DNA from: [Actinomadura] parvosata subsp. kistnae
Lineage (GTDB): Bacteria > Actinomycetota > Actinomycetes > Streptosporangiales > Streptosporangiaceae
Assembly: GCF_900323885.1 (NCBI RefSeq)
Contig: NZ_OOHJ01000022.1
Coordinates: forward strand, 1,488,001-1,552,000
Direction: 5' to 3'
DNA length: 64,000 nt
Numbering within the stretch: position 1 is the stretch's first letter; each line of letters starts with the position of its first letter. Shown piece by piece: positions 51,449-59,703 of the stretch. Made by a program: the position numbers and the translations under genes. The notes under the pieces are model-generated. The model saw only the letters and a program-made list of their open reading frames with translations. It ran no database searches and was not told where the DNA came from.

Positions 51449-52777
51449 ATGAGCATTCCCCAGGAGCGGCGCGTCGTGACCGCGATCCCAGGCCCGAAGT
51501 CCCAGGAATTGCTGGCCCGCAAGCAGGCGGCCGTCCCGCCCGGCATCGGCACCACGCTGCCGGTGTTCGTCACCCGCGCCGGCGGCGGCGTGGTGCAGGA
51601 CGCCGACGGGAACTCGCTCATCGACTTCGGCTCCGGCATCGCCGTGACGAACGTGGGCAACGCCGCCCCCAGGGTCGTCGAGCGCGTCCAGAAGCAGGTG
51701 GCCGACTTCACGCACACCTGTTTCATGGTCACGCCGTACGAGTCGTACGTGCAGGTTTGCGAGAAGCTGAACGAGCTGACGCCGGGTGACCACGAGAAGC
51801 GCACGTTCCTGGTGAACTCGGGCGCCGAGGCCGTGGAGAACGCCGTCAAGGTCGCCCGGCACGCCACCGGCCGCCAGGGTGTCGTGGTGTTCGACCACGG
51901 CTACCACGGCCGCACGCTGCTCACGATGACGCTGACGGCCAAGAACATGCCGTACAAGCAGGGTTTCGGCCCGTTCGCGCCGGAGGTCTACCGGGTGCCG
52001 CTGGCCTACCCGTTCCGCTGGCCGACCGGCCCGGAGAACTGCGCGGAGGAGGCCGCCGAGCAGGCCATCGACCTGATCACCAAGCAGATCGGCGCCCAGA
52101 ACGTGGCCGCCGTGGTGATCGAGCCGATCGCCGGTGAGGGCGGCTTCATCGTGCCGGCCAGGGGGTTCCTGCCGCGGATCGCGGAGTTCTGCCGGGCGAA
52201 CGGGATCGTGTTCGTGGCCGACGAGGTGCAGACGGGCTTCGCGCGGACGGGGACGCTGTTCGCCTGCGAGGACGAGGGCGTCGTCCCGGACATCATCACC
52301 ACCGCCAAGGGCATCGCGGGCGGCCTGCCGCTGGCCGCCGTGACGGGCCGCGCGGAGATCATGGACAGGGTGCACGTCGGCGGCCTCGGCGGCACGTACG
52401 GCGGCAACCCGCTCGCCTGCGAGGCCGCGCTGGGCGTGCTGGAGACGATCGAGGCGGAGGACCTGGTCGCCAAGGCCCGCCGGATCGGCGAGATCATGCT
52501 GCCCCGGCTGGAGGCGCTCAAGGAGCGGTTCGACGTGATCGGCGACGTGCGCGGGCGCGGCGCGATGATCGCGATCGAGCTGGTCGAGCCGGGCACCAAG
52601 GAGCCGAACCCGACCGCCGTCCAGGAGGTCGTCAAGCGCTGCCACGCGGAGGGCCTGCTGGTGCTGACGGCCGGCACGTACGGCAACGTGCTGCGCTTCC
52701 TGCCGCCGCTCGTGATCCCGGAACACCTGCTGGAGGAGGGTCTGGGGATCCTGGAGAAGGCGATCGCCGAGCTCTAG
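51449..52777 (+). CDS. gabT: 4-aminobutyrate aminotransferase
   Basis: 442 aa, class-III PLP transaminase. Visible: TFLVNSGAEAVENAVKVARHATGRQGVVVFDHGYHGRTLL, VFVADEVQTGFARTG (PLP Asp/Gln), and the PLP lysine in IITTAKGIAGGLP. Sequence and length fit GabT of actinobacteria, converting GABA plus 2-oxoglutarate to succinate semialdehyde. Its dehydrogenase partner may be the ALDH at 47513 or a gene elsewhere. Followed by a strong terminator. Confidence 0.87.
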   Translation: MSIPQERRVVTAIPGPKSQELLARKQAAVPPGIGTTLPVFVTRAGGGVVQDADGNSLIDFGSGIAVTNVGNAAPRVVERVQKQVADFTHTCFMVTPYESYVQVCEKLNELTPGDHEKRTFLVNSGAEAVENAVKVARHATGRQGVVVFDHGYHGRTLLTMTLTAKNMPYKQGFGPFAPEVYRVPLAYPFRWPTGPENCAEEAAEQAIDLITKQIGAQNVAAVVIEPIAGEGGFIVPARGFLPRIAEFCRANGIVFVADEVQTGFARTGTLFACEDEGVVPDIITTAKGIAGGLPLAAVTGRAEIMDRVHVGGLGGTYGGNPLACEAALGVLETIEAEDLVAKARRIGEIMLPRLEALKERFDVIGDVRGRGAMIAIELVEPGTKEPNPTAVQEVVKRCHAEGLLVLTAGTYGNVLRFLPPLVIPEHLLEEGLGILEKAIAEL

Positions 52778-52800
52778 GCGGCACTAGGTGAAAACCAACC

Positions 52801-52836
52801 AAACGGGCATCCAGCTTGGGCTGGATGCCCGTTTTT
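52801..52836 (+). terminator. Rho-independent terminator after gabT
   Basis: AAACGGGCATCCAGC (52801-52815), loop TTGG, GCTGGATGCCCGTTT (52820-52834), then T's: 15-bp perfect stem with a T5 run. A textbook intrinsic terminator, unusual in clarity for such a GC-rich genome. Confidence 0.92.
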
Positions 52837-52944
52837 GTGGTGTAAACGGCCCCATCCGGGTAGAGAATTCACCCTGACTTGACGCTCAGCTGGACGCTCA
52901 CGGCCTCGGTCAGGGTTATAACGGTTGCGACATACGGTGGGGCG

Positions 52945-53196
52945 ATGGCAGCTGGGAGCGTGATGAACTGGGGTCCGACCAGATCGGCGCGGAGTATGTT
53001 GACGTTCGACCCTGAGGGCCTGACCTGGGCCCAGCGCGACGGCGACGCCTGCGTCGTCTGCCACAAGAGGTGGCCGCGGCCACGCGTGCGCGTGGGCCGC
53101 CTGCCCGACGACTCCGCGGTGCTCGCCTGCGCCGACTGCGCCGAGGCGCTGCTGCCCGAGCCCATGGCCACGGTCGTGGCCTTCCCTTCCCGGTAG
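52945..53196 (+). CDS. Small zinc-ribbon-like protein
   Basis: 83 aa. Two CxxC pairs (GDACVVCHKRWPRP and LACADCAEALL), separated by about 25 residues, suggest one zinc site. Starts at ATG 52945 (ATG 52972 or 52996 also possible). A CAGGGTTATAACG promoter-like patch lies just upstream (52911-52923). It stands between the gabT terminator and a bidirectional hairpin, so it is a single-gene transcript. No family assigned. Confidence 0.6.
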   Translation: MAAGSVMNWGPTRSARSMLTFDPEGLTWAQRDGDACVVCHKRWPRPRVRVGRLPDDSAVLACADCAEALLPEPMATVVAFPSR

Positions 53197-53223
53197 ACGC
53201 CCCCACCCGCCGGCGGACGCGGC

Positions 53224-53258
53224 GGCGCCCCGGGACCGGGGGGAAGGCCCGGGGCGCC
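53224..53258. terminator. Bidirectional hairpin terminator
   Basis: GGCGCCCCGGG (53224-53234) pairs with CCCGGGGCGCC (53248-53258), 13-base loop. Lies between the converging zinc-ribbon gene (ends 53196) and the binding-protein gene (stop 53323), so it can serve both. Confidence 0.65.
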
Positions 53259-53322
53259 TCTCGACGGCCACGCCCGGCGGGGGGACGGACGGGCCCGTGG
53301 CATCAGCTCCGCGCGGACCGGC

Positions 53323-54489
53323 TCACTTGCGCAACGCGTTCCACCTATCGGCCCAGACGCGATAATCAAGACATTCCCCGTCCTCGGCCCCGCAACCCCC
53401 GGGCGGCCGCACGGCGAACTCCACGCGGTCGAGCCGCTTCGGCTCCCCCACCCCGTACGTCTCGCACATCGCCCTGGCCCGCCCCTTGCACGCCTTGGAG
53501 TTGGCGGGCGCCATGCCCACCCACGCGGCGGCGTCACGCTGCGCGTTGGCCGCCGTCACCCAGTTGAGCCACCGGTAGGCGCAGGTGGTGTCGGGGACGT
53601 GCGCGCCCAGCATCCACGAGTCGACCCAGCCGGTCGCGCGCGGCGCCGGGAAGGTCTTGACCGGGATGCCGGCCTGCTGCAGGAGCAGGCGATAGTACGG
53701 GGTGACCTGCGCGTAGTCGAGCGCCCCCGTGGCGAACCCCTTGACCAGGTCGATCGGGTTCTGCCAGTAGACGCGCTCCTTGTTGCGCTCCAGCAGCGCC
53801 ATCGCCTTGCCGAGCGCGGCCTCGTCCAGCTCGTACGGCTCCTTCGCCGACCCATCGGCCAGGGCCGCGTCCGCGATCGTCAGCGGCGTGTCCTGGAGCG
53901 CGGCCCGCGGGGAGGAGAAGACCTGCTCCAGCCCGCCGCCCCTGACCCGGGAGGAGTCGTAGACGAACTCGTGGTAGGCCCACAGGTACGGCACCCCGTA
54001 CGCCTTGCCCGACACCGTCGTCATGTCGCGGAAGCGCTCGGCGAGGTCCTTGTAGTCGCTGACCTTGGCCGGGTCGATGGGCTGCACCTGCTTGGCCGCG
54101 ATCAGGTCGGCGGCCAGCACGGGCCCGGCGGTGATCACGTCGTACTGCCGCTGGGTGACCCTGGTGGCCATCTCCTCGGCGGTCTGGACGGCGTCGAGGC
54201 GGGCGATGCGGCAGCCCGTCTCCTTCTCGAAGTTGCCCACCCAGTTGACCTTGGGGCTGACGCCGCCGTACTCGGCGTAGCCCCGGTAGGTGAGGATCTG
54301 CAGCGTGCCGTCGCTCTGCGTCGCGGTCGGCGTGGGCGTGGGCGTCGGCTTCGGCGTGGCCGAGAGCTTGACCGTGAGGGTGGGCCGGGGCTCGGAGGTC
54401 GCCGACGGCGCCGGGCCCGTCACCGCACCGGTGCCGGCCACCAGCGCCGTCGCGGCGAGCGCCAGGGCGAAAGTACGGCGGCGATTCAC
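53323..54489 (-). CDS. PotD-like polyamine-type extracellular substrate-binding protein
   Basis: 388 aa. Signal MNRRRTFALALAATALVAGTGAVTG, Pro/Thr linker (TPKPTPTPTPTATQ), then a type-II binding fold: LQILTYRGYAEYGGVSP, ITAGPVLAADLIAAKQVQPIDP, VPYLWAYHEFVYDSS, and DSWMLGAHVPDTTCAYRWLNWV, like PotD/spermidine-type receptors. No lipobox cysteine, no permease or ATPase nearby, and three or four C-terminal cysteines, so it may be released or partner with remote components. Together with gabT and mmsA it suggests polyamine/amine use. Confidence 0.75.
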   Translation of the reverse strand: MNRRRTFALALAATALVAGTGAVTGPAPSATSEPRPTLTVKLSATPKPTPTPTPTATQSDGTLQILTYRGYAEYGGVSPKVNWVGNFEKETGCRIARLDAVQTAEEMATRVTQRQYDVITAGPVLAADLIAAKQVQPIDPAKVSDYKDLAERFRDMTTVSGKAYGVPYLWAYHEFVYDSSRVRGGGLEQVFSSPRAALQDTPLTIADAALADGSAKEPYELDEAALGKAMALLERNKERVYWQNPIDLVKGFATGALDYAQVTPYYRLLLQQAGIPVKTFPAPRATGWVDSWMLGAHVPDTTCAYRWLNWVTAANAQRDAAAWVGMAPANSKACKGRARAMCETYGVGEPKRLDRVEFAVRPPGGCGAEDGECLDYRVWADRWNALRK

Positions 54490-54555
54490 GTTGTCCCCCC
54501 TTGTCCGTCTGCTGGAGCTTACCGGTGTCAGGACGTGGGGGGACGCCGCCCGCGC

Positions 54556-56064
54556 TCACCCGTTCGTGGGGAAGCCCAGGTTCACGCCGCCGTGGGAGGG
54601 GTCGAGCCAGCGGGAGGTGACGACCTTGCCGCGGGTGTAGAAGTGCACGCCCTCGGTGCCGTGCACGTGCGTGTCGCCGAACAGCGAGGACTTCCAGCCG
54701 CCGAAGCTGTAGAACGCCATCGGCACCGGGATCGGCACGTTGATGCCCACCATGCCGACCTCGACCTCGTTCTGGAAGCGCCGGGCCGCGCCGCCGTCGT
54801 TGGTGAACACGGCGGTGCCGTTGCCGTACGCGCCGCCGTTGATCACCTCCAGGCCCTCCTCATACGAGCGGACCCGCACGATCGACAACACCGGGCCGAA
54901 GATCTCCTCCGTGTGCGTGCGCGACCCGACCGGCACGTGGTCGAGCACGGTCGGGCCGAGCCAGAACCCGGGCGTCTCGGCCGCCTTGCCGCCGCCCAGC
55001 ACCGGCGTCTCGCGGCCGTCCACGACCAGCTTGGCGCCCTCCTCCACGCCGAGGTCCAGGTAGGAGGCCACCTTGTCCCGGTGCGCGGCCGTGACCAGCG
55101 GCCCCATCTCCGAGCGGGGGTCATCGCCGGGGCCCACGGTCAGCTTCGCGACCCGCTCGACGATCTTGGCGACGAGCTCGTCACCGATCGGGTCCACGGC
55201 CAGCACCACCGAGATCGCCATGCACCGCTCGCCCGCCGAGCCGAACCCGGCCGACACCGCCGAGTCGGCCACCAGGTCCAGGTCCGCGTCCGGCAGCACC
55301 AGCATGTGGTTCTTCGCCCCGCCCAGGGCCTGCACCCGCTTGCCGTGCGCGGTGCCGGTCGCGTACACGTAGCTCGCGATGGGGGTGGAGCCGACGAACG
55401 AGACCGCGCGCACGTCCGCGTGCTCCAGCAGCCGGTCCACGCTCACCTTGTCGCCCTGCACCACGTTGAACACGCCGTCCGGCAGGCCGGCCTGCTGCCA
55501 CAGCCGGGCCATCAGCAGCGACGCCGACGGGTCCCGCTCCGACGGCTTGAGCACGAAGGTGTTCCCGCACGCGATCGCCACCGGGAACATCCACATCGGC
55601 ACCATCGCCGGGAAGTTGAACGGCGTGATCCCGGCCACCACGCCCAGCGGCTGCCGGATCGAATAGGAGTCCACCCGCGTCGAGACGCCCTCGGAGAAGC
55701 CGCCCTTGAGCAGGTGCGGGATCCCGCAGGCGAACTCCACCACCTCCAGCCCGCGCGCCACCTCGCCGAGCGCGTCGGAGTGCACCTTGCCGTGCTCGGC
55801 CGAGATCAGCGCGGCCAGCTCGTCGCGGTGGGCGTACATGAGCTCGCGGAAGCGGAACAGCACGCCGGCCCGCTTGGTCAGCGACGCGTCCCGCCAGGCC
55901 GGGAAGGCGGCGGACGCGGCGGCGACCGCCGCGTCCACGTCGGCCGCCGAGGCCAGCGCGACGTGCCCGCTCACCTCGCCGGTGGCCGGGTTGAAGAGCT
56001 CCGCGGCACGGGCGGGATCGCCGTCCGCGAGAGCCCCGTTGATCCAGTGCTGAACGGACTTCAC
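54556..56064 (-). CDS. mmsA: Methylmalonate-semialdehyde dehydrogenase, CoA-acylating
   Basis: 502 aa, ALDH family. IRQPLGVVAGITPFNFPAMVPMWMFPVAIACGNTFVLKPSERDPSASLL, catalytic Cys in GSAGERCMAISVVL, and EEIFGPVLS. The CoA-acylating family motifs and length are normal. Converts (methyl)malonate semialdehyde to acetyl-/propionyl-CoA. GTG 56064 overlaps the stop of the upstream transaminase (GTGA), so the pair acts on beta-alanine or beta-aminoisobutyrate, the ends of pyrimidine catabolism (inference). Confidence 0.88.
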   Translation of the reverse strand: MKSVQHWINGALADGDPARAAELFNPATGEVSGHVALASAADVDAAVAAASAAFPAWRDASLTKRAGVLFRFRELMYAHRDELAALISAEHGKVHSDALGEVARGLEVVEFACGIPHLLKGGFSEGVSTRVDSYSIRQPLGVVAGITPFNFPAMVPMWMFPVAIACGNTFVLKPSERDPSASLLMARLWQQAGLPDGVFNVVQGDKVSVDRLLEHADVRAVSFVGSTPIASYVYATGTAHGKRVQALGGAKNHMLVLPDADLDLVADSAVSAGFGSAGERCMAISVVLAVDPIGDELVAKIVERVAKLTVGPGDDPRSEMGPLVTAAHRDKVASYLDLGVEEGAKLVVDGRETPVLGGGKAAETPGFWLGPTVLDHVPVGSRTHTEEIFGPVLSIVRVRSYEEGLEVINGGAYGNGTAVFTNDGGAARRFQNEVEVGMVGINVPIPVPMAFYSFGGWKSSLFGDTHVHGTEGVHFYTRGKVVTSRWLDPSHGGVNLGFPTNG

Positions 56065-57341
56065 TGCGCTGCCGCCTCTGCGTTGATCGTTTCGAGGGCG
56101 GTGACGATGATGCCCAGGCCCTCGGTGGCCTCGTCCACCGTGAGCGTGAGGGGCGGGGCCATGCGGATGGCGGTGCCGTACAGGCCGCCCTTGCCCGCCA
56201 GCAGGCCGGCCCGCTTGGTCTCCTCCATGAAGCGCGCGGCCTGCGCCGGGGTCTCCAGCTCGATAGCGAACATCAGGCCCTTGCCGCGCACGTCCTTGAC
56301 GACGGGCAGCCGCTCGGCGGCGGCCTTGAGCCCGCTGATGATGATCTCCCCGGTACGGGCGGCGTTGGCCTGGAGGTCGTGGTCGAGCACGTAGTCGAGG
56401 GTGGCGTTGGCGGCGGCCATGGAGATCGGGTTGCCGCCGAACGTGGACAGGCCCACGGCGTGCGGCGCGTCCATGAGGTCGCCGCGCGCGACGACGCCGC
56501 CGACCGCGAAGCCGTTGCCGAGCCCCTTCGCGAACGTGATCATGTCGGGCGTCACGCCGTGGTTCTCGATGCCGAAGAACGCGCTGCCGGTCCGGCCCCA
56601 GCCGGTCTGCACCTCGTCCGAGATGAACAGGATGCCCTGCTCGTCCAGCACCTCCTTGTACGCGGCGAACAGCCCGTCGGGGGCCATCGTGAAGCCGCCC
56701 ACGCCCTGGATCGGCTCGGCGATCAGCGCTGCCACGTCGTTGGAGACGGAGGTGGCCAGCACGTGGCGCAGGTCGTCCACGCACGCCTGGATGTAGTCGG
56801 CGTCCGACAGGCCCTTGAACTGCGTCAGGTGCCGGTCGGCGCCGTGCAGGAAGTGCACGTTGAGCGGGGAGAGCGAGTTGTTCTTCCACGACCGGTTGGA
56901 GGTGACGCTGATCGCGCCGAAGCTGCGGCCGTGGTAGCTCTGGCGCATGGCCAGCACCTGGTCGCTCTTGCGCGCGTAGGTGGCCAGCAGCAGCGCGGTC
57001 TCGTTGGCCTCGGTGCCGGAGTTGGTGAAGAAGACCTTGGCGTCGGGGATGCCGGACAGCCGCGCGATCTTCTCGGCCAGCTCGACCTGGCCGCGCAGCA
57101 GGTAGACGGTGCTGGTGTGCACCACGCCGGTGGCGAGCTGGCGCTCGACGGCCTCGCGTACCTCGGGGATGTCGTACCCGATCATGTTGGTCAGGATCCC
57201 GGCGAAGAAGTCGAGGTAGCTCTTGCCGTCCGCGTCGATGACGCGGTTGCCCTTGCCGCTGACGATCTCGATGGGGTCGTTGTAGTTGAGGGCCAACCAG
57301 TTCGGCATCACTGCCCGGTGGCGCGCGAGAAGCTCCGACAT
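56061..57341 (-). CDS. Class-III aminotransferase (beta-alanine / beta-aminoisobutyrate type)
   Basis: 426 aa PLP enzyme. VFFTNSGTEANETALLLATYARKSDQVLAMRQSYHGRSFG, FISDEVQTGWGRTGSAFFGIENHG, PLP lysine in ITFAKGLGNGFAVGG, LSTFGGNPISMAAANATLDYV. Resembles AGXT2/omega-amino-acid transaminases. Coupled by 4-nt overlap to mmsA, which removes its semialdehyde product. It is the first gene of this two-gene transcript. ATG 57341. Confidence 0.87.
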   Translation of the reverse strand: MSELLARHRAVMPNWLALNYNDPIEIVSGKGNRVIDADGKSYLDFFAGILTNMIGYDIPEVREAVERQLATGVVHTSTVYLLRGQVELAEKIARLSGIPDAKVFFTNSGTEANETALLLATYARKSDQVLAMRQSYHGRSFGAISVTSNRSWKNNSLSPLNVHFLHGADRHLTQFKGLSDADYIQACVDDLRHVLATSVSNDVAALIAEPIQGVGGFTMAPDGLFAAYKEVLDEQGILFISDEVQTGWGRTGSAFFGIENHGVTPDMITFAKGLGNGFAVGGVVARGDLMDAPHAVGLSTFGGNPISMAAANATLDYVLDHDLQANAARTGEIIISGLKAAAERLPVVKDVRGKGLMFAIELETPAQAARFMEETKRAGLLAGKGGLYGTAIRMAPPLTLTVDEATEGLGIIVTALETINAEAAAQ

Positions 57342-57480
57342 GTTACCGAGTATCCCTTTCCGCGCTCGGAGCCTCCTACCCGCAACCTGTCGGCGCGGAA
57401 GCGAGTTGCCTTACATGATGTCACGACGGTTCCTGGTGGAAGACTTCCCATGAGCACGGCGATCACGCCACCATGTCGGC

Positions 57481-59703
57481 GTGCTTCGCAAACTCCTGGC
57501 CGGCGCGGCCATCGCGGTGATCGTCGCCTCGATCGTCCTCGCCTGGCTCTCCCCCGACGGGCTGGAGGCGGCGAGCTGGGTGGCGGCGGTCATCGGCGCG
57601 GCGGCGGTCGTCGCGGCGATCGTCGGCTGGGCCCGGCGCCCGCCCGCCCTCGACGTCTCGACGCCCGAGCAGGTGGAGGCCGCCCAGCAGCTCCTGGCCG
57701 ACCGGGTGCTGCGGCAGTGGGAGGAGGAGGCGAAGGTCCGGGGCCTGTTCACCCCGCACCCGCTGGCGGTGCGGTGGCGGCTGGGCGAGCCCGGCCTCAT
57801 GGATCACGCCCGGCACATCACGGCCGGCGAGCGGCTGCACTTCGCGGGCGCCGCCGACCAGGTCGGCGAGATGGTGTCGGCCCTGCGCGGGCTGCGCCGC
57901 CCGCGCCTGGTCGTGCTGGGCGAGGCGGGCACCGGCAAGACCACCCTGGCCCTGCTCCTGCTGCGCCGCCTGCTGCTCGACCGGGAGCCGGGCGAGCCGG
58001 TCCCCGTCCTGCTCACGCTGTCGGGGTGGGAGCGATCCGGCGAGCAGTTCCCCTCGTGGCTGGCCCGCGGCCTGGCCAGGAACTACCCGGAGCTGCGCGC
58101 CGAGGAGTTCGGCCCCACGGCGGTGAAGGACCTGGTGGAGGGCGGGCGGGTGCTGCCCGTCCTCGACGGCCTGGACGAGCTGCTCGTGCACGAGCGGAAC
58201 TCGGTGGTCCGGGCGCTGAACACCACGCTGACCGACCGGGACGGCTTCGTCCTGACCTGCCGCACGGCGGAGTTCCGCGAGACCGTCAAGGAGCACGGCG
58301 CCCACGTGCTCAGCGCCGCCGCCGTGATCGAGCCCGAGCAGCTCGGCGCGGGCGAGGTGGCCGGCTACCTCGCCTCGTGCCTGCCGCCCGACCCCGGCGG
58401 GAGCTGGCCCGAGCTCCTGCGCAGGCTGAACGACCCCGGCGACGTCCTGCACGGCAGCATCGACACCGCCCTGACGGTCTGGCTGGTGCGCATCGGCTAC
58501 GTGGACCCCGGCGCGGATCCGGCGCGGCTGCTGGAGCTGCCCGACGCCGAGGCCGTGCGGCTGCACCTGCTGGACCACGCGGTGCCCGCGCTGATCGCCA
58601 CCGACCCCGCCCCCGGGCCGTTCCGCTCGCGCCGGGCCTGGCCGGCGGAGCGGGTGCGAGGGTGGCTCACGCTGCTCGCCGGGTTCCTGACCTTCTGGGA
58701 GAGCCGCGACCTGGCGTGGTGGGAGCTGCGCGACCTGGTGTCGCGCCGCAGGGTCGCGGCCGGGCTCGGGCTGGCGTCCGGCCTGCTGGCCGCGGTGGCG
58801 GCCGGTGGCGGCTGGTGGGCCGGTGGCGGTGGCCCCGGCTCGTCCGCCGCCGTGGGCGCCGGTCTGGGGCTCCTGGTGGGCACCGCCAGCGGTGTGATCC
58901 TGTCCAGGGAGGGGGCGAGCATCTCGCTGGACGACGCCGGCGACATCCTGGAGTTCGAGGACTTCGACGAGTTCGAGGTCGGCCGGCTGCGCTCCGGCCT
59001 GCTCGTCGGCGCCGCGCGCGCCTTCGCGGCCTGGGCGGCGCTGAGCGTGCTGGGCGGTGGCGGGCTGTGGGCGAGCGGCCTGCTGGGCGAGTCGCTGGGC
59101 GGGGCGCTGGGCGGGTTCCTGAGTGGGGCGCCGGGCGAGTCGCTGGGTGGCGGCGCGCCGCTCAGCCTGGCCGACGCGGTGGCCTTCGCCTCGGCGTTCA
59201 GCCTGCCCATGCTCGTCGCGGTGCCGCTGGCGATGGCGTTCCTGCTCTGGCTCTACCGGGTGAGCGTGCTGCTGCACCCCGTGGCCTCGTACCGGGGGCA
59301 GGGGGTGCTCACGCTCGCGCTGGCCGGCCTGTTCGCCGCCGCGTGCGCGATCGCCGGGTGGCTGGGCGCGCTGTTCTTCCTGTCCGGCCTCGGCGGAGCG
59401 CCGCACGCGGCGGCGGGCGGCGCGGTCGGCGGGATCGTCGTCACGGTGCTGGCCGCCGCGGTCTTCGCCTTCGCCAACGTCGCCTGGCCCGCCTTCACCG
59501 TCGCCTGCGTGCTGCTCGCGCTGTCGCGCCGGCTGCCGCTGCGGCTGATGGCCTTCCTCGACGACATGCACCGCGTCGGCATGCTGCGCCAGACAGGGCG
59601 GCGTTACCAGTTCCGGCACGCCGCCCTCCAGGATCGGCTGGCCGACCTCAGACCTGCGCCGGCTCGGGCGCGGCCGGAGCCGGAGTGGGGCGCAGCACCG
59701 TGA
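57481..59703 (+). CDS. Membrane-bound NACHT-type NTPase
   Basis: 740 aa. Two N-terminal helices (~5-23 and ~32-51), then a NACHT STAND-type domain: Walker A GEAGTGKTT (147-155), Walker B VLPVLDGLDEL (224-234), sensor-like FVLTCRTAEFRE. No LRR/TPR/WD repeats follow; instead C-terminal residues ~410-690 hold at least four hydrophobic segments separated by Gly-rich loops and one acidic stretch (DILEFEDFDEFEVG). Actinobacterial NACHT-TM proteins of this type are uncharacterised; NACHT ATPases often act in immunity or programmed cell death. GTG 57481. The 3' end overlaps the opposing MFS gene by 56 nt. Confidence 0.82.
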   Translation: MLRKLLAGAAIAVIVASIVLAWLSPDGLEAASWVAAVIGAAAVVAAIVGWARRPPALDVSTPEQVEAAQQLLADRVLRQWEEEAKVRGLFTPHPLAVRWRLGEPGLMDHARHITAGERLHFAGAADQVGEMVSALRGLRRPRLVVLGEAGTGKTTLALLLLRRLLLDREPGEPVPVLLTLSGWERSGEQFPSWLARGLARNYPELRAEEFGPTAVKDLVEGGRVLPVLDGLDELLVHERNSVVRALNTTLTDRDGFVLTCRTAEFRETVKEHGAHVLSAAAVIEPEQLGAGEVAGYLASCLPPDPGGSWPELLRRLNDPGDVLHGSIDTALTVWLVRIGYVDPGADPARLLELPDAEAVRLHLLDHAVPALIATDPAPGPFRSRRAWPAERVRGWLTLLAGFLTFWESRDLAWWELRDLVSRRRVAAGLGLASGLLAAVAAGGGWWAGGGGPGSSAAVGAGLGLLVGTASGVILSREGASISLDDAGDILEFEDFDEFEVGRLRSGLLVGAARAFAAWAALSVLGGGGLWASGLLGESLGGALGGFLSGAPGESLGGGAPLSLADAVAFASAFSLPMLVAVPLAMAFLLWLYRVSVLLHPVASYRGQGVLTLALAGLFAAACAIAGWLGALFFLSGLGGAPHAAAGGAVGGIVVTVLAAAVFAFANVAWPAFTVACVLLALSRRLPLRLMAFLDDMHRVGMLRQTGRRYQFRHAALQDRLADLRPAPARARPEPEWGAAP

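Noticed and set aside
56061..56889. Long N-terminal extension of mmsA reaching into the transaminase
   Set aside because: The extra codons are a shadow of the transaminase gene; GTG 56064 gives a normal-length MmsA and a standard GTGA overlap.
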